A stretch of 64,000 nucleotides of DNA from Clostridiaceae bacterium JG1575 (GTDB taxonomy: Bacteria; Bacillota; Clostridia; Clostridiales; Clostridiaceae), in the NCBI GenBank assembly GCA_002838815.1, contig LQGW01000055.1, forward strand, positions 9,700 to 73,699. The letters run 5' to 3'. Shown piece after piece: positions 1 through 8,463 of this stretch. Below the pieces are notes generated by a model. That model was not told the DNA's origin, did no database searches, and saw only the letters and a list, made by a program, of their open reading frames with translations. How positions within the stretch are numbered: position 1 is the stretch's first letter; the number at the start of each line of letters is the position of its first letter. Made by a program: the position numbers and the translations under genes.

Positions 1-30
1 GAACAGTCCGTTGCTCGATGCAACTTTTAT

Positions 31-59
31 AGAATATCACCGACCGGTGAGCTTGTCAA
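31..59 (-). promoter_or_regulatory. Sigma-A type promoter reading off the left edge
   Basis: On the minus strand there is TTGACA (plus-strand 54-59), a 17-base spacer and TATTCT (31-36), close to consensus. Transcription would begin near position 24 and leave the window. The predicted RNA start contains a short GTTGC/GCAAC stem. The gene served lies outside the window. Confidence 0.7.
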
Positions 60-450
60 CACAATTTTTAACTTTTTTTGTTAATTTTATGTTGTCCGCT
101 CGAAGCGGTGTACTACCTAGTATAAGCTTCTGACATCATGAAAGGAATTCCTTACATCCCCAAAAAAGGCGCTTATACGCTTTAATCTCGAGATTTCTCG
201 TCTTTTCATAAGGTTCATCCTTACGATACACCTGGATCCGTTCCTCTTGCTTTTCACGGTTTCCCCCTTTGTCTTTTGCAACCTTCCGATTTTTAGACGT
301 GCTTTCTCGGCCCTCATCACGCTTAAAATTTCTCGACGCATTCCTTGAAATACCGTTTATATGCGCGCTTTTGCCCCTCTTCAACGCTCGTTCTACCCAG
401 AGCGTTGGAAATGCCTCAGGGTTTTTTCGTAGTTCCAGCCCGTAAGTTCT
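60..450. other. Gene-poor left flank
   Basis: No convincing gene is visible. It begins with an AT-rich tract (about 60-95) behind the left-edge promoter. Two overlapping minus-strand reading frames of 74 and 116 codons are Lys/Arg-rich, match no family I know and have no clear ribosome binding site, so they are not called as genes. Confidence 0.5.
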
Positions 451-478
451 TTGGGAGAGGGAGCGTTCGTCGTATAAT
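451..478 (+). promoter_or_regulatory. Promoter of the PAP2 gene
   Basis: TTGGGA (451-456), a 16-base spacer and a perfect TATAAT (473-478) lie 34 bases before the start codon of the PAP2-family gene at 512. The -10 is consensus and the -35 is partial. Confidence 0.6.
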
Positions 479-511
479 AGAGGCATTCGTCAAAAGGAGT
501 CTCAATACGAT

Positions 512-1135
512 ATGTTTCAAGAAGCCATCTCCCTTATGGGTCGTCATTTTTCGGACATTCGCTGGATCGGTCTTATCTTCCTCTTCGCCATCGGCTACGG
601 CTTTCTCAACCGTCCTTGGTTCGGAAAAAAGCCTTTTTCCTTGGTGCTGCCTTTGGATAAAAAAATCCCCTTCGTTCCTTGGACCATTGTGCCCTATAAC
701 TTCTGGTACCCGATCCTTTTGCCCACCTGCGTTTGCCTGGCCATCTGGGAAAAGCCTCAGTTTTACCATTTTCTAAGCGCCTACGCCCTGGGCTCCTTTG
801 CGGCTTTTCTAATTTTTTTATTCTTTCAAAATGAGGTGCCTCGCACAAATTCCTTGGAAGGGTCGGCATTTTCTCGCTGGCTTTTGCGCCTCACTTGGCG
901 CATGGACCGCCCCTACAATGGCTTCCCTTCCATCCATGTATTCGCCTGCACCCTGACCCTTCTTGCGGTTTTTGCCTCTTCCTTCCCCCTAGCCGGCAAA
1001 CTGTTCATCGCCGTCTCTCAGCCCATCATCATGGCCTCCACCTTAACCACCAAGCAGCACGTCGTCCTGGATGTGTTGGGCGGGGCCTTCCTGGCTTGGC
1101 TCTCTTGGACCCTGTCCTCCGGCCTGCTCTATTAA
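512..1135 (+). CDS. PAP2-superfamily membrane phosphatase/phosphotransferase
   Basis: This 207-residue polytopic membrane protein has about five or six hydrophobic segments. It carries the three C-terminal PAP2 motifs in weakened form: an RxxRP-like stretch near 130-134, PSIH with the catalytic-type His142, and a final motif with His183 and Asp187. The usual SR of the third motif is ST here. Family members remove or transfer phosphate on lipids such as undecaprenyl pyrophosphate or phosphatidate at the outer membrane face; Aur1/Ipt1-like transferases are related. Start choice rests on ATG at 512 with AAAAGGAG about 12 bases upstream. It is monocistronic, with its own promoter and a shared terminator downstream. 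The exact lipid substrate cannot be read from sequence. Confidence 0.8.
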   Translation: MFQEAISLMGRHFSDIRWIGLIFLFAIGYGFLNRPWFGKKPFSLVLPLDKKIPFVPWTIVPYNFWYPILLPTCVCLAIWEKPQFYHFLSAYALGSFAAFLIFLFFQNEVPRTNSLEGSAFSRWLLRLTWRMDRPYNGFPSIHVFACTLTLLAVFASSFPLAGKLFIAVSQPIIMASTLTTKQHVVLDVLGGAFLAWLSWTLSSGLLY

Positions 1136-1150
1136 AAATCGCATTCGCCG

Positions 1151-1200
1151 TATAAAAGGAACAGATCCACCTCTTGGGAAGTGGATCTGTTCCTTTTATA
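1151..1200. terminator. Bidirectional terminator between convergent genes
   Basis: A perfect 20-base inverted repeat (arms 1151-1170 and 1181-1200, 10-base loop) with TTTT/AAAA ends lies between the PAP2 gene and the oppositely oriented ABC transporter gene. It can stop transcription from both sides. Confidence 0.9.
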
Positions 1201-1271
1201 TGGGTTTATTCCTTAGGTCGCTTCCGGGATCGGCTCCTCCCCCCCGGGACGTGGGATGGGGGCGAGCGTCC

Positions 1272-2987
1272 TTAAAACCCTTGGGTTTGGTAAAGACTTG
1301 CGTACACCCCGCCCTTGGCCAAAAGCTCCTCATGGGTTCCTTCCTCTGCGATGCCGCCTGGAACTAAGACAATTATTCGCTGAGCGTTGCGGATCGTCGC
1401 CAAGCGGTGGGCGATGATGAACGTCGTACGCCCCTTGGCCAATTCTTCAATGGATTCTTGAATGATGCGCTCGGATTGATTGTCCAATGAGGAGGTGGCT
1501 TCATCCAAGATCAAAATGGCGGGGTTCTTTAGGAACATCCGGGCGATGGAGAGCCGCTGCTTTTGTCCACCGGAGAGCTTTACGCCCCGCTCTCCGATCT
1601 GCGTGTGATACCCACCGGGCATTTCAGTGATGAAATCGTGAGCGTTGGCGAGCTTGGCCGCCCGGATCACTTCCTCTTCGGTGGCGTTGAGCTTTCCGTA
1701 GGCAATGTTATCAAAGATGGTCCCAGTGAATAAGAAGACGTCTTGCTGTACAATGCCAATGTTTTGACGTAGGGACTTCAAGGTCACCCCTTGAATGTTT
1801 TGTCCATCCACGAAGATGGCGCCTTCATTAACTTCATAAAATCTGGGAATTAGGGAACAAAGGGTCGTCTTTCCCGCCCCCGAAGGACCTACCAAAGCGA
1901 TGGTCTCCCCAGGAGATACCGTAAGGTTGATGCCCGAGAGAACCTGTTCTTGATGGTCCTCGTAATGGAAGGTCACATCCTGGAAGCGGACCTCTCCTTG
2001 AACTGCTTGAAGCTCCTTCGCCTCGGGCGTGTCCTTGATGTCCGCCGTCAACGCCATGACCTCTGAGAACCGGCGAAAGCCCGCCATGCCCCGCTGAAAT
2101 TGCTCAACGAATTGCGCCAGACGCTTCACCGGGTTGATCATCAGGCCCATAAAAAGAATGTAGGCCGTGAGATCCGCCACATCAATGCGTCCTTGGTACA
2201 CAAATACGCCCCCCGCAATGAGCGCCACGAGATTTAATAAGTTTGCAAAGAAATTGACGCCGCCGCCGAAGATGCCCAAAAATCGGAAACTTTTGCTGCG
2301 CAACCGCTTGAACTCTTGATTGTTGACGTCAAAGCGCGCTTGCTCGTATTCCTCGTTGGTAAAAGACTGCACCACGCGGATGCCCGAGATGGAATCCTCC
2401 ACCGTGGCATTAATCTCCCCTTGGGAAACCCGAAGGTCCTGAAAGGAGCGGCGCATGCGCACATTGTAGATGAGGGCAAACCAAACGAGGAAGGGAATGA
2501 TGGCAAATAAGATCAAGGTCAGCGGGATGTTGATGCTCATGAGGAGAAGGAAGGACCCCGTCAGCATGACAAGGGAAATGAATAAATCCTCCGGGCCATG
2601 ATGCGCAAGCTCCGAAATCTCATTGAGGTCGTTGACCAATCGAGACATGATCTGTCCTGTTTTGGTATCGTCAAAATACGAAAAGGACAACCGCTGGAGC
2701 TTTTCAAACATATCCTTGCGCATGTCATACTCCATGCGCACCCCGAGGACGTGGCCCCAATAGTTCACGAAATAGTCCAGAAAAAAACGAAGGATGTAGA
2801 GCAAAAGCAGAAAGACGCCAAAGCGCAGAATCAACGAAAGATTCCGATCGGGAATGTATTGGCCGATGAAGCGCCGCGTCACCATGGGAAACACCAGATC
2901 CGTCGCGGAGATAAAAAAGGCACAAAGCAAATCCAAAAAAAAGAGTCGCTTGTGCGGTCCGTAGTAGCGGATAAATTCTCGTATCAT
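1272..2987 (-). CDS. ABC transporter, fused permease/ATPase (MsbA/MdlB-type exporter)
   Basis: A 571-residue half-transporter: about six N-terminal membrane helices (ABC transmembrane domain, roughly 15-310) followed by the nucleotide-binding domain. Walker A (GPSGAGKTT), the LSGGQKQR signature, Walker B (ILILDEATSSLD) and the switch His (AHR) are all intact. It should work as a homodimer exporting a lipid, drug or peptide; the substrate is not predictable. An upstream in-frame ATG would give a longer protein, but the ATG at 2987 has AAGGAGGG just ahead and begins the family-typical N-terminus, so it is preferred. The gene stands alone and ends against the shared terminator at 1151-1200. Confidence 0.92.
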   Translation of the reverse strand: MIREFIRYYGPHKRLFFLDLLCAFFISATDLVFPMVTRRFIGQYIPDRNLSLILRFGVFLLLLYILRFFLDYFVNYWGHVLGVRMEYDMRKDMFEKLQRLSFSYFDDTKTGQIMSRLVNDLNEISELAHHGPEDLFISLVMLTGSFLLLMSINIPLTLILFAIIPFLVWFALIYNVRMRRSFQDLRVSQGEINATVEDSISGIRVVQSFTNEEYEQARFDVNNQEFKRLRSKSFRFLGIFGGGVNFFANLLNLVALIAGGVFVYQGRIDVADLTAYILFMGLMINPVKRLAQFVEQFQRGMAGFRRFSEVMALTADIKDTPEAKELQAVQGEVRFQDVTFHYEDHQEQVLSGINLTVSPGETIALVGPSGAGKTTLCSLIPRFYEVNEGAIFVDGQNIQGVTLKSLRQNIGIVQQDVFLFTGTIFDNIAYGKLNATEEEVIRAAKLANAHDFITEMPGGYHTQIGERGVKLSGGQKQRLSIARMFLKNPAILILDEATSSLDNQSERIIQESIEELAKGRTTFIIAHRLATIRNAQRIIVLVPGGIAEEGTHEELLAKGGVYASLYQTQGF

Positions 2988-3011
2988 AATACCCTCCTTG
3001 TTCTGAAGTCC

Positions 3012-3017
3012 ATTATA
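3012..3017 (-). promoter_or_regulatory. Probable -10 box of the ABC exporter gene
   Basis: A perfect TATAAT on the minus strand lies 25 bases before the chosen start codon. No good -35 is seen at the right distance (CTCTTT at 17 bases), so the call rests mostly on the -10. Confidence 0.4.
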
Positions 3018-3141
3018 GCCCAACCCTCTTCGAAAAAGAGCCAGTACAAAACGGAATCTGATGCGTCCCAAGAAAACTGCGGCCGAATGAGAAGAAGCGC
3101 TTCTTTTTCCAAAAAATTTGCAAGATCCCCCAAGATCCCTA

Positions 3142-3150
3142 TGCTATGAT
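3142..3150 (+). promoter_or_regulatory. Extended -10 promoter of the GDPD-ndk pair
   Basis: TGCTATGAT is an extended -10 element 49 bases before the start codon at 3199. No convincing -35 is present, as is common with TGn-type promoters. Confidence 0.5.
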
Positions 3151-3198
3151 GAATAAAACCCTGAGTTTTCGAACCGATTTTTAAAGGAGGTTCTTTTC

Positions 3199-3942
3199 AT
3201 GAAGATCTTTGCCCACCGGGGATATTCCATGAAATACCCGGAAAATACTGAAATATCGTTTCTTAAGGCCATTGAAGCCCACTGCGACGGGTTGGAGTGC
3301 GACGTGCAGCTTACGAAGGACGATATTCCCGTGATCCTTCACGATGAAACCATCGACCGGACGAGCAGCGGATCCGGGCGCGTCTGCGATTATACCTATG
3401 CCGAACTTTTAGCCTTCGATTTTGCCCACGCCATGCCCGGCGCCTATGGTCCGCAGCGCCTTTTGACTTTGCCGGAGCTTTTGCTCCTCGTACGAAAGGC
3501 CCCACAGAACCTGACGCTAAACATTGAATTGAAAAACAGCGTCCTCCCCTATGAAGGACTGGAGGAAATTGTTCTAAAGGAGCTCCGGCCCTTCCGAGAT
3601 CTCGACATCCTGATCTCTTCCTTCAATCACCGCTCCATTCAAAAAATGAAGCAGTTGGCCCCACACATCCCCTGCGCTCCCCTCTTGGACCGCAAGCAAA
3701 AAAAGGTCCTGGAGGTTATAGAATCTCTTGGCGTCAAAGGGGTGCACCCCTCCATTCTGCTTTTGGATGAAGAACTCATCCGTCACCTAAAACAAGACGA
3801 GTATTTCATCAATGTCTACACCGTCAATGACCCCGGCGTCGCCCGTCTGTTGGACCAAGAAGGCGTGGACGGCATTTTTACCGATTGCTGCCTGGAAATG
3901 AAGGAGGCCTTAACGAATGGAACAAAGTCTGATTTTGATTAA
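3199..3942 (+). CDS. Glycerophosphodiester phosphodiesterase family protein
   Basis: A 247-residue single-domain GDPD protein without signal peptide, so cytoplasmic (UgpQ-like). The N-terminal HRG of the metal/catalytic site, the GLECDVQLTKD segment carrying the metal-binding Glu/Asp pair, and the HDET motif with the second catalytic His are all present. The family cleaves glycerophosphodiesters to glycerol-3-phosphate plus an alcohol, which would feed the glycerol-3-phosphate enzymes encoded at 40-43 kb (inference). The start has an excellent AAAGGAGG 8-9 bases upstream. The 3' end overlaps the nucleoside diphosphate kinase gene by 26 bases, indicating translational coupling. Confidence 0.92.
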   Translation: MKIFAHRGYSMKYPENTEISFLKAIEAHCDGLECDVQLTKDDIPVILHDETIDRTSSGSGRVCDYTYAELLAFDFAHAMPGAYGPQRLLTLPELLLLVRKAPQNLTLNIELKNSVLPYEGLEEIVLKELRPFRDLDILISSFNHRSIQKMKQLAPHIPCAPLLDRKQKKVLEVIESLGVKGVHPSILLLDEELIRHLKQDEYFINVYTVNDPGVARLLDQEGVDGIFTDCCLEMKEALTNGTKSDFD

Positions 3943-4348
3943 ACCTGATGCTGTAACCCATCACCTCATTGGCGCCATCATCGGCCGCTACGAGGAGGAA
4001 GGATTAACGGTGTCCGCGCTTCAGATGCTTCGGCCCACTCAGGAGTTGGCCGTGGCGCATTATGCCGAGCATCAGGGAAAACCCTTCTATGAAGCCCTGC
4101 TGAGCTTCATCACCTCCGGCGATGTCGTGGCTCTGATCTTGTCCGGCGAAGACGCCATTGCGAGGGTGCGCCTCCTAAACGGAGCAACGGATCCCCAAAA
4201 AGCCGATGCGGGCACCCTAAGAGCCCTTTATGGAGAAGATCCGATGCATAATGTGGTTCACGCATCGAATTCATCCGCCAACGCCCAGCGAGAAATCGCC
4301 CTTTGGTTTCCCAAAAGCGAAACAAGCCATGTCCCCAGCGAGGGATAA
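3917..4348 (+). CDS. ndk: Nucleoside diphosphate kinase
   Basis: A 143-residue NDK that transfers the gamma phosphate from NTPs to NDPs through a phosphohistidine. The active-site His115 lies in NVVHASNS, and the N-terminal LIKPDAV signature is intact. The nucleotide-binding stretch reads GTLRALYG rather than the more usual GTIRxxxG, a mild divergence. Start is ATG at 3917 with AAGGAGG nine bases ahead, inside the end of the phosphodiesterase gene. The following hairpin at 4388 ends the two-gene unit. Confidence 0.93.
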   Translation: MEQSLILIKPDAVTHHLIGAIIGRYEEEGLTVSALQMLRPTQELAVAHYAEHQGKPFYEALLSFITSGDVVALILSGEDAIARVRLLNGATDPQKADAGTLRALYGEDPMHNVVHASNSSANAQREIALWFPKSETSHVPSEG

Positions 4349-4387
4349 GAGCCTCTCGCCCGTCAACCCCGGCCAAAAAAAATAAAC

Positions 4388-4430
4388 GCCGTACGACTTC
4401 TTTGAAACAAGAGGCCGTGCGGCATTTTTT
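4388..4430 (+). terminator. Terminator after ndk
   Basis: An imperfect GC-rich hairpin (GCCGTACG with CCGTGCGGC, including a wobble pair) is followed by TTTTTT. It overlaps the last bases of the convergent HAD gene. Confidence 0.75.
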
Positions 4431-5118
4431 ATGGTTGTTTTAGCTCCTCAAGGGTCAACGCCGTAAATTGTTTCGCTAGGGCGTCGTCCAACACCAAAAG
4501 ATCCGAATAGACGGTGGCGCCCAGCTCTTCGATGGGCTCCGTGGGCGCAAGCAAATCCGGGATCATGACGCAAGGGATGCCTGCCCGATGGGCTGCGAGG
4601 ATGCCATGATAGGCATCCTCCACCACCAAAGCATCCTCTGCGGGGACCTTGGCGTGGGCAAGGCACGTCTGAAAAATCTCCGGATCGGGCTTGGAGCGCG
4701 ATATATCTTCGGCGCCGACGAGAAAATCAATCATCTCCCAAAGCCCCAGCCGGCGGAGAAACTCTTGCGAACGGCCCCGAGCAGAAGACGTGGCGACGCA
4801 TACGTCCACCTTCCACTCCTGCAGGTGCAAAAGGAGCGTCTTCGCGCCGGGTTTAGCCTGCAATTCCCGCTCAAAGACGCTTCGACAGCGTTTTTTCTTG
4901 GCCTCAATGAATTCCTCTACCATACCCTCATGCTCAAAATAGGGCAAAAGCTCGTCGCGGACGCTGGCGGTGGTGCGACCAATGAACCCGCACGCCATCT
5001 TATGCGTCATGGGAATGCCAAATTCGCGCCCCGTGGAAATCCAAGCCTCAAGGCTTGTGGGTTCGGTGTCGATGAGGGTTCCATCCAAGTCAAAGAGGAC
5101 CAGTCGAGGCGGTCTCAT
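4429..5118 (-). CDS. HAD-superfamily hydrolase (beta-phosphoglucomutase-like)
   Basis: A 229-residue HAD phosphatase with motif I DLDGTLIDTEP near residue 10, motif II TSS near 117, a conserved Lys in the SKPDPEIF stretch, and motif IV VVEDAYHG with the metal-binding acidic residues. An alpha-helical cap between motifs I and II places it in the PGMB/Gph/YhcW class acting on small phosphorylated metabolites. It is the last gene of the thyA-folA operon and overlaps folA by four bases (ATGA), so a role in nucleotide pools is possible but not shown. Substrate is unknown. Confidence 0.9.
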   Translation of the reverse strand: MRPPRLVLFDLDGTLIDTEPTSLEAWISTGREFGIPMTHKMACGFIGRTTASVRDELLPYFEHEGMVEEFIEAKKKRCRSVFERELQAKPGAKTLLLHLQEWKVDVCVATSSARGRSQEFLRRLGLWEMIDFLVGAEDISRSKPDPEIFQTCLAHAKVPAEDALVVEDAYHGILAAHRAGIPCVMIPDLLAPTEPIEELGATVYSDLLVLDDALAKQFTALTLEELKQP

Positions 5119-5630
5119 TGGCCCAAGGGAGGCGCAAGGGAGGGACGAATCCGCTCATAATCGATGTAGGTCATGCGCGTGCCCGTGGCCTCATCCATCA
5201 CCTCAGTTTCCTCCAGGGGCTTAAATTCCTCAAGGGATAGTTCCGGGAAGAACGTATCGCCTTCAAAGGATTTATGAATGCGCGTGAGGTAAATCTTATC
5301 CACATACGGCAGGATTTGGCGGAACAGCTCCCCGCCGCCAATGATGAAACTCTCGGATGGGGAAGCCATAAAAGGTTCGATCTCTCCTAGGGAGTGAATG
5401 ACGCGGACCTTCTCGTTCGGGGAATTGAATTGCTTATTTTGCGTCAGCACGATATGTTCGCGACCCGGCAAGACCCCTGGGAGCGATTGAAAGGTTTTTC
5501 GGCCCATGATCATGGGTTTGCCCATGGTCAGCTTTTTAAAGCGTTTAAGGTCTGAAGGCAAATGCCAAATCAGCGTACCATCGCGGCCAATGACGTTGTT
5601 TTCTGAAGCAGCAACAATAATAGATAACAT
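5115..5630 (-). CDS. folA: Dihydrofolate reductase
   Basis: A 171-residue DHFR reducing dihydrofolate to tetrahydrofolate with NADPH. Visible are the N-terminal strand with IGRDGTLIWHLPSDLKRFK (substrate-side acidic residue and folate contacts), MGRKTFQSLPG of the NADPH site, and IIGGGELF of the cofactor-binding loop. Length is slightly above the usual 160 residues. It overlaps thyA by one base (TAATG) and the HAD gene by four, so the three are translationally coupled; ThyA generates the dihydrofolate this enzyme recycles. Confidence 0.95.
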   Translation of the reverse strand: MLSIIVAASENNVIGRDGTLIWHLPSDLKRFKKLTMGKPMIMGRKTFQSLPGVLPGREHIVLTQNKQFNSPNEKVRVIHSLGEIEPFMASPSESFIIGGGELFRQILPYVDKIYLTRIHKSFEGDTFFPELSLEEFKPLEETEVMDEATGTRMTYIDYERIRPSLAPPLGQ

Positions 5631-6421
5631 TAAACAGAAACCTCCATGGGGATCTTCCCAAGATGTTCGTAATTTTCCAATACGATATCCTCAATGGTAA
5701 AGTCGTAAAAATCCCGGATGTCGGGATTGATCCAGAGGGTGGGGGCGGGTTTGGCCTCTTCTCTTCGTGAAAGCTGCGTTTGCATGCCCTCCTGTTGATT
5801 GTCGTAGATGTGGGCGTTGTTGATGACGTGGGTGAAAAGACCCGGTTGAAATCCCGTTACCTGAGCGATCAAATGTTGCAACACCGCGTACTGAATCATG
5901 TTGAAGGGTACCCCCAAAGGGAAATCCGCAGAGCGCTGCACCAGCATCATGTTGAGTCGACCGTCCGTGACGTCCCAAAGCGTCATAAAGGCGCAAGGAT
6001 AAAGAGATCCGCCTTCCAAATAGTCGTTTTGCCAAAGGCTCATGACCATCCGGCGATTTTGGGGATTCTCTTTGAGCTGGCGAATTAAGTCGTCTACCAG
6101 ATGGTATTTCTCCACGATCCACCCATAGGAGGTGCCAATGGTCCCATCTTCTTGAGCCCATTCGTCCCAGATGTGCACATTCATCCGATGCAATTCTTCA
6201 ATGGAGTTGCTCTTTTTTTGATAGATCCAAAGAAGCTCCTGAACGGCGGTTTTAAACGGGACAAATTTGGTGGTGAGAATCGGCAAATCATGCGCCAAGT
6301 CAAATTGCATGATCTGATGGGGCAGTTTGGTTGCGGGCATCCCGGTGCGATTCTGGTCGTGATATCCATGGGAGAGAATTCGCTCGATAATTGCCAAGTA
6401 TTGGTCATCTGCCGTGGTCAT
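5630..6421 (-). CDS. thyA: Thymidylate synthase
   Basis: A 263-residue ThyA that methylates dUMP to dTMP with methylenetetrahydrofolate. The nucleophile is Cys143 in LYPCAF (most homologues have PCH), followed by [12 protein letters not shown], which binds dUMP phosphate and pyrimidine, and the NAHIYDNQ stretch. The C-terminus ends VSV instead of the usual (I)AV. Start is ATG at 6421 preceded by AGGAGG. It is the first gene of the thyA-folA-HAD operon; I could not define its promoter with confidence in the 160-base upstream gap. Confidence 0.95.
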   Translation of the reverse strand: MTTADDQYLAIIERILSHGYHDQNRTGMPATKLPHQIMQFDLAHDLPILTTKFVPFKTAVQELLWIYQKKSNSIEELHRMNVHIWDEWAQEDGTIGTSYGWIVEKYHLVDDLIRQLKENPQNRRMVMSLWQNDYLEGGSLYPCAFMTLWDVTDGRLNMMLVQRSADFPLGVPFNMIQYAVLQHLIAQVTGFQPGLFTHVINNAHIYDNQQEGMQTQLSRREEAKPAPTLWINPDIRDFYDFTIEDIVLENYEHLGKIPMEVSV

Positions 6422-6580
6422 GAAAAGGGTCCTCCTGTAGGTGCAGTGTAGATGGCCCGATGTCGGCGCCGGGCAAGGGGAATAAGGAGCGAGAGATCAC
6501 GCATACAAGGGGACATCCATTACGCGCTCTTAGTCAAATAATATACTGATTGGGGCCTTCAAGCAACCGCTCTCGGGTCG

Positions 6581-7288
6581 TCACCCTGCAATGGCCAGTT
6601 CACGCTCGGGAAGAAATCCTACGGTTTTCGCATATTCTATGCTCCACCAGCCATCTTCTTGATGCAGCAACGTCACAGGACTACCTTTTGGCAAAACCCC
6701 CAGGCAATGGTAGTGAGCCCCTCGCCCCGAGCGTACCGAAAGATCCCGAGGCCCGACCTTGGCGTTGCAGGGACCATCCTTTGGCAATCCGTAGCGGGGC
6801 GCCGTCCCCAAAAGAACCTTGCCCCGAAAAAACCGAACCATCCGCCAAAAAAGCGCCCATAACTCAGGATCCCCCAAAAGACCCTCCCCTGGGCGGATCG
6901 CGGGCGAAGGTAAGAGGACCTCCAGGTCCCATTCGTCCAAGAGCGCCGCGGCAAGCTGAACGCTCCGCTCCAAGGCTTGGGCCGGTGCGGCGTCGGAGCA
7001 GACCAAAATCCCTAATGTATTGCCGTTATGATAGGGGCCGAGCGGCTCGGGCAGATGCCAGGCTGCTTTTTGGGGCGCCAAAAGAGAAATTACCTGGGCC
7101 TGGTCCACCACATAGTGAACGCTTCGGCCAACGCCTGGAACCGCAAAATACACGCTGGCGGCCAACGCCTCAGAGGGCTTCTCGCCGCCGAGCTCCTCAT
7201 GAATGATCAACGCCTTGGGCACATTGCCGAATCCATGGTTGGATATGATTCGCCGCTCCCGCACCGGAAGCTTCCACTGTTCCGTCAT
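6581..7288 (-). CDS. N-acetylmuramoyl-L-alanine amidase-like protein with C-terminal SH3-type domain
   Basis: A 235-residue protein. Residues about 20-150 look like an Amidase_2 fold: a strand ending in His30, VHYVVD with His58, AAWH with His78, and NTLGILVC. The late zinc-ligand pair typical of XlyA/CwlA enzymes (His then Cys in a CP motif) is not visible; that region reads RPGEG followed by LLGDPEL. Residues about 175-230 resemble a bacterial SH3 domain (LSVRSGRG, LPKGSPV, GWWSIEY, GFLP). There is no signal peptide. It could be a wall-binding or endolysin-derived protein with reduced activity. The start is supported by GGGAGGTGAT. It follows the nitrilase gene by 54 bases and may share its transcript. 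Confidence 0.65.
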   Translation of the reverse strand: MTEQWKLPVRERRIISNHGFGNVPKALIIHEELGGEKPSEALAASVYFAVPGVGRSVHYVVDQAQVISLLAPQKAAWHLPEPLGPYHNGNTLGILVCSDAAPAQALERSVQLAAALLDEWDLEVLLPSPAIRPGEGLLGDPELWALFWRMVRFFRGKVLLGTAPRYGLPKDGPCNAKVGPRDLSVRSGRGAHYHCLGVLPKGSPVTLLHQEDGWWSIEYAKTVGFLPERELAIAG

Positions 7289-7342
7289 TTACGTATCACC
7301 TCCCCCTACAAATAAGCCTAGGGAAGGAAAATGGCAAAGACC

Positions 7343-8194
7343 TTAGGATAACCCACTGCGGCGCTCCAAAGAGAGGCGCAAGCGAAATTCAGCATAAACG
7401 TCTTCGCGGTTTTGCGCCACCAAGGGCATGATGCGCCGAACCTCCTGCTGATGCGAGAAATCCAGGGAGACCATGAGCAACCCCTCCTCCTCCTCGAGCT
7501 TCCCCAAAAGCGCTCCGTCGGGGCCAAAGGCCATACTGTGCCCATAGCTTTTCCCGTGACGCTTTTGGCCGGTTTGGTCGCTGGAAACAATAAAGAGTCC
7601 ATGCTCGATGGCCCGGGCGCGCAAGAGCGTTTCCAAGTGGTATTGGCCCGTGGCCCAAGTGAAATTGCCGGGCACAAACACCACCCGAGCGCCCGCCAGG
7701 GCCATGAGACGAAAGGGCTCAGGAAACCTCAGATCGTAGCAGATGGCGGTCCCCACGGCAATGCCTTCCAACTGCGTAACGGTCAGATGATCGCCCGCCT
7801 GATATAAATCTGCCTCACGAAACGGCTCTCCCCGAAAGTCCAACCCCTCAAAGAGATGTACCTTGTCGTAGATGCCCGAGAGTTGCCCCTCTCGATCCAC
7901 AAAAAATGAGCGATTGCGGGGTTTTCGTTCCACACATTGCGTCAAAATGCTGCCCGCAGAGATCATCAGGGAGTGTTCCTTAGCCAGACGCTGCAAGAGC
8001 TGGGTGCTTCGGCCCAAGGGTGGTTCCCCAAAAACCTTTCCCCGTTCAAAGGGCAGATAATTCATAAATTCCGGGAAGGCAATGAGATCCGCCCCTCGAT
8101 TTTTAGCCCGTGCAGCTAAGGATGCCGCCCGAGCCAAGTTATCCTCGGGATGATCCTTGGAATCCATTTGCGCCAATGCAACCTGCCATTTCAT
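7343..8194 (-). CDS. Carbon-nitrogen hydrolase (Nit2/omega-amidase-like)
   Basis: A 283-residue nitrilase-superfamily amidohydrolase with the full catalytic triad: Glu42 (FPEF), Lys111 (YDKVHLFEG) and Cys152 (CYDLRFPE). Close relatives are cytoplasmic omega-amidases that hydrolyse alpha-ketoglutaramate/alpha-ketosuccinamate, or deaminated-glutathione amidases; the sequence does not separate these. A longer frame begins upstream, but the ATG at 8194 has AAAGGAGAG at good spacing and matches the family N-terminus (KWQVALAQMD). Upstream lies gene-poor DNA. Confidence 0.9.
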   Translation of the reverse strand: MKWQVALAQMDSKDHPEDNLARAASLAARAKNRGADLIAFPEFMNYLPFERGKVFGEPPLGRSTQLLQRLAKEHSLMISAGSILTQCVERKPRNRSFFVDREGQLSGIYDKVHLFEGLDFRGEPFREADLYQAGDHLTVTQLEGIAVGTAICYDLRFPEPFRLMALAGARVVFVPGNFTWATGQYHLETLLRARAIEHGLFIVSSDQTGQKRHGKSYGHSMAFGPDGALLGKLEEEEGLLMVSLDFSHQQEVRRIMPLVAQNREDVYAEFRLRLSLERRSGLS

Positions 8195-8377
8195 AAGCTG
8201 TTCTCTCCTTTGCGGGGCTTTGTAGCCCCTTGTTACTCCATCATGGCCTTCCCTCGGCCAAGGGTTTGTCACCTTAAGGCAATCGTTTAAAACCCAACAG
8301 CCCCGGATCCGGGCACTTCATGCGATCAAAGGTTGCCACTAAAAATCAGCTCTGCCCAAGGGCAAAGCGGTTTCTGC

Positions 8378-8397
8378 TGCACCATACCGGCATCGAA
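8378..8397 (-). pseudogene. tRNA 3'-end remnant
   Basis: These 20 bases match 18 of 20 positions of the 3' end of the tRNA-Arg gene at 8968-8987 (T-arm plus acceptor). The rest of a tRNA is absent, so it appears to be a relic duplication or recombination scar about 590 bases downstream of the cluster. Confidence 0.5.
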
Positions 8398-8441
8398 ATA
8401 ACCCATTATATAGGCTTATGCGGTGATAAATCGTGAGCTAT

Positions 8442-8463
8442 TGCCAATCCTGCAGGATTGGCA
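8442..8463. repeat. Small perfect inverted repeat
   Basis: Nine-base arms (TGCCAATCC and its complement) flank TGCA, followed on the plus strand by CCTTTT. It may be a weak terminator or a protein-binding palindrome; no adjacent gene explains it. Confidence 0.45.

Noticed and set aside
117-486. Two basic minus-strand frames at the left edge
   Set aside because: No family, no clear start signal, overlapping each other in different frames, and composition unlike the real genes here.
6422-6580. TTGACT upstream of thyA as a promoter -35
   Set aside because: No acceptable -10 lies 16-18 bases downstream, so it was not called.
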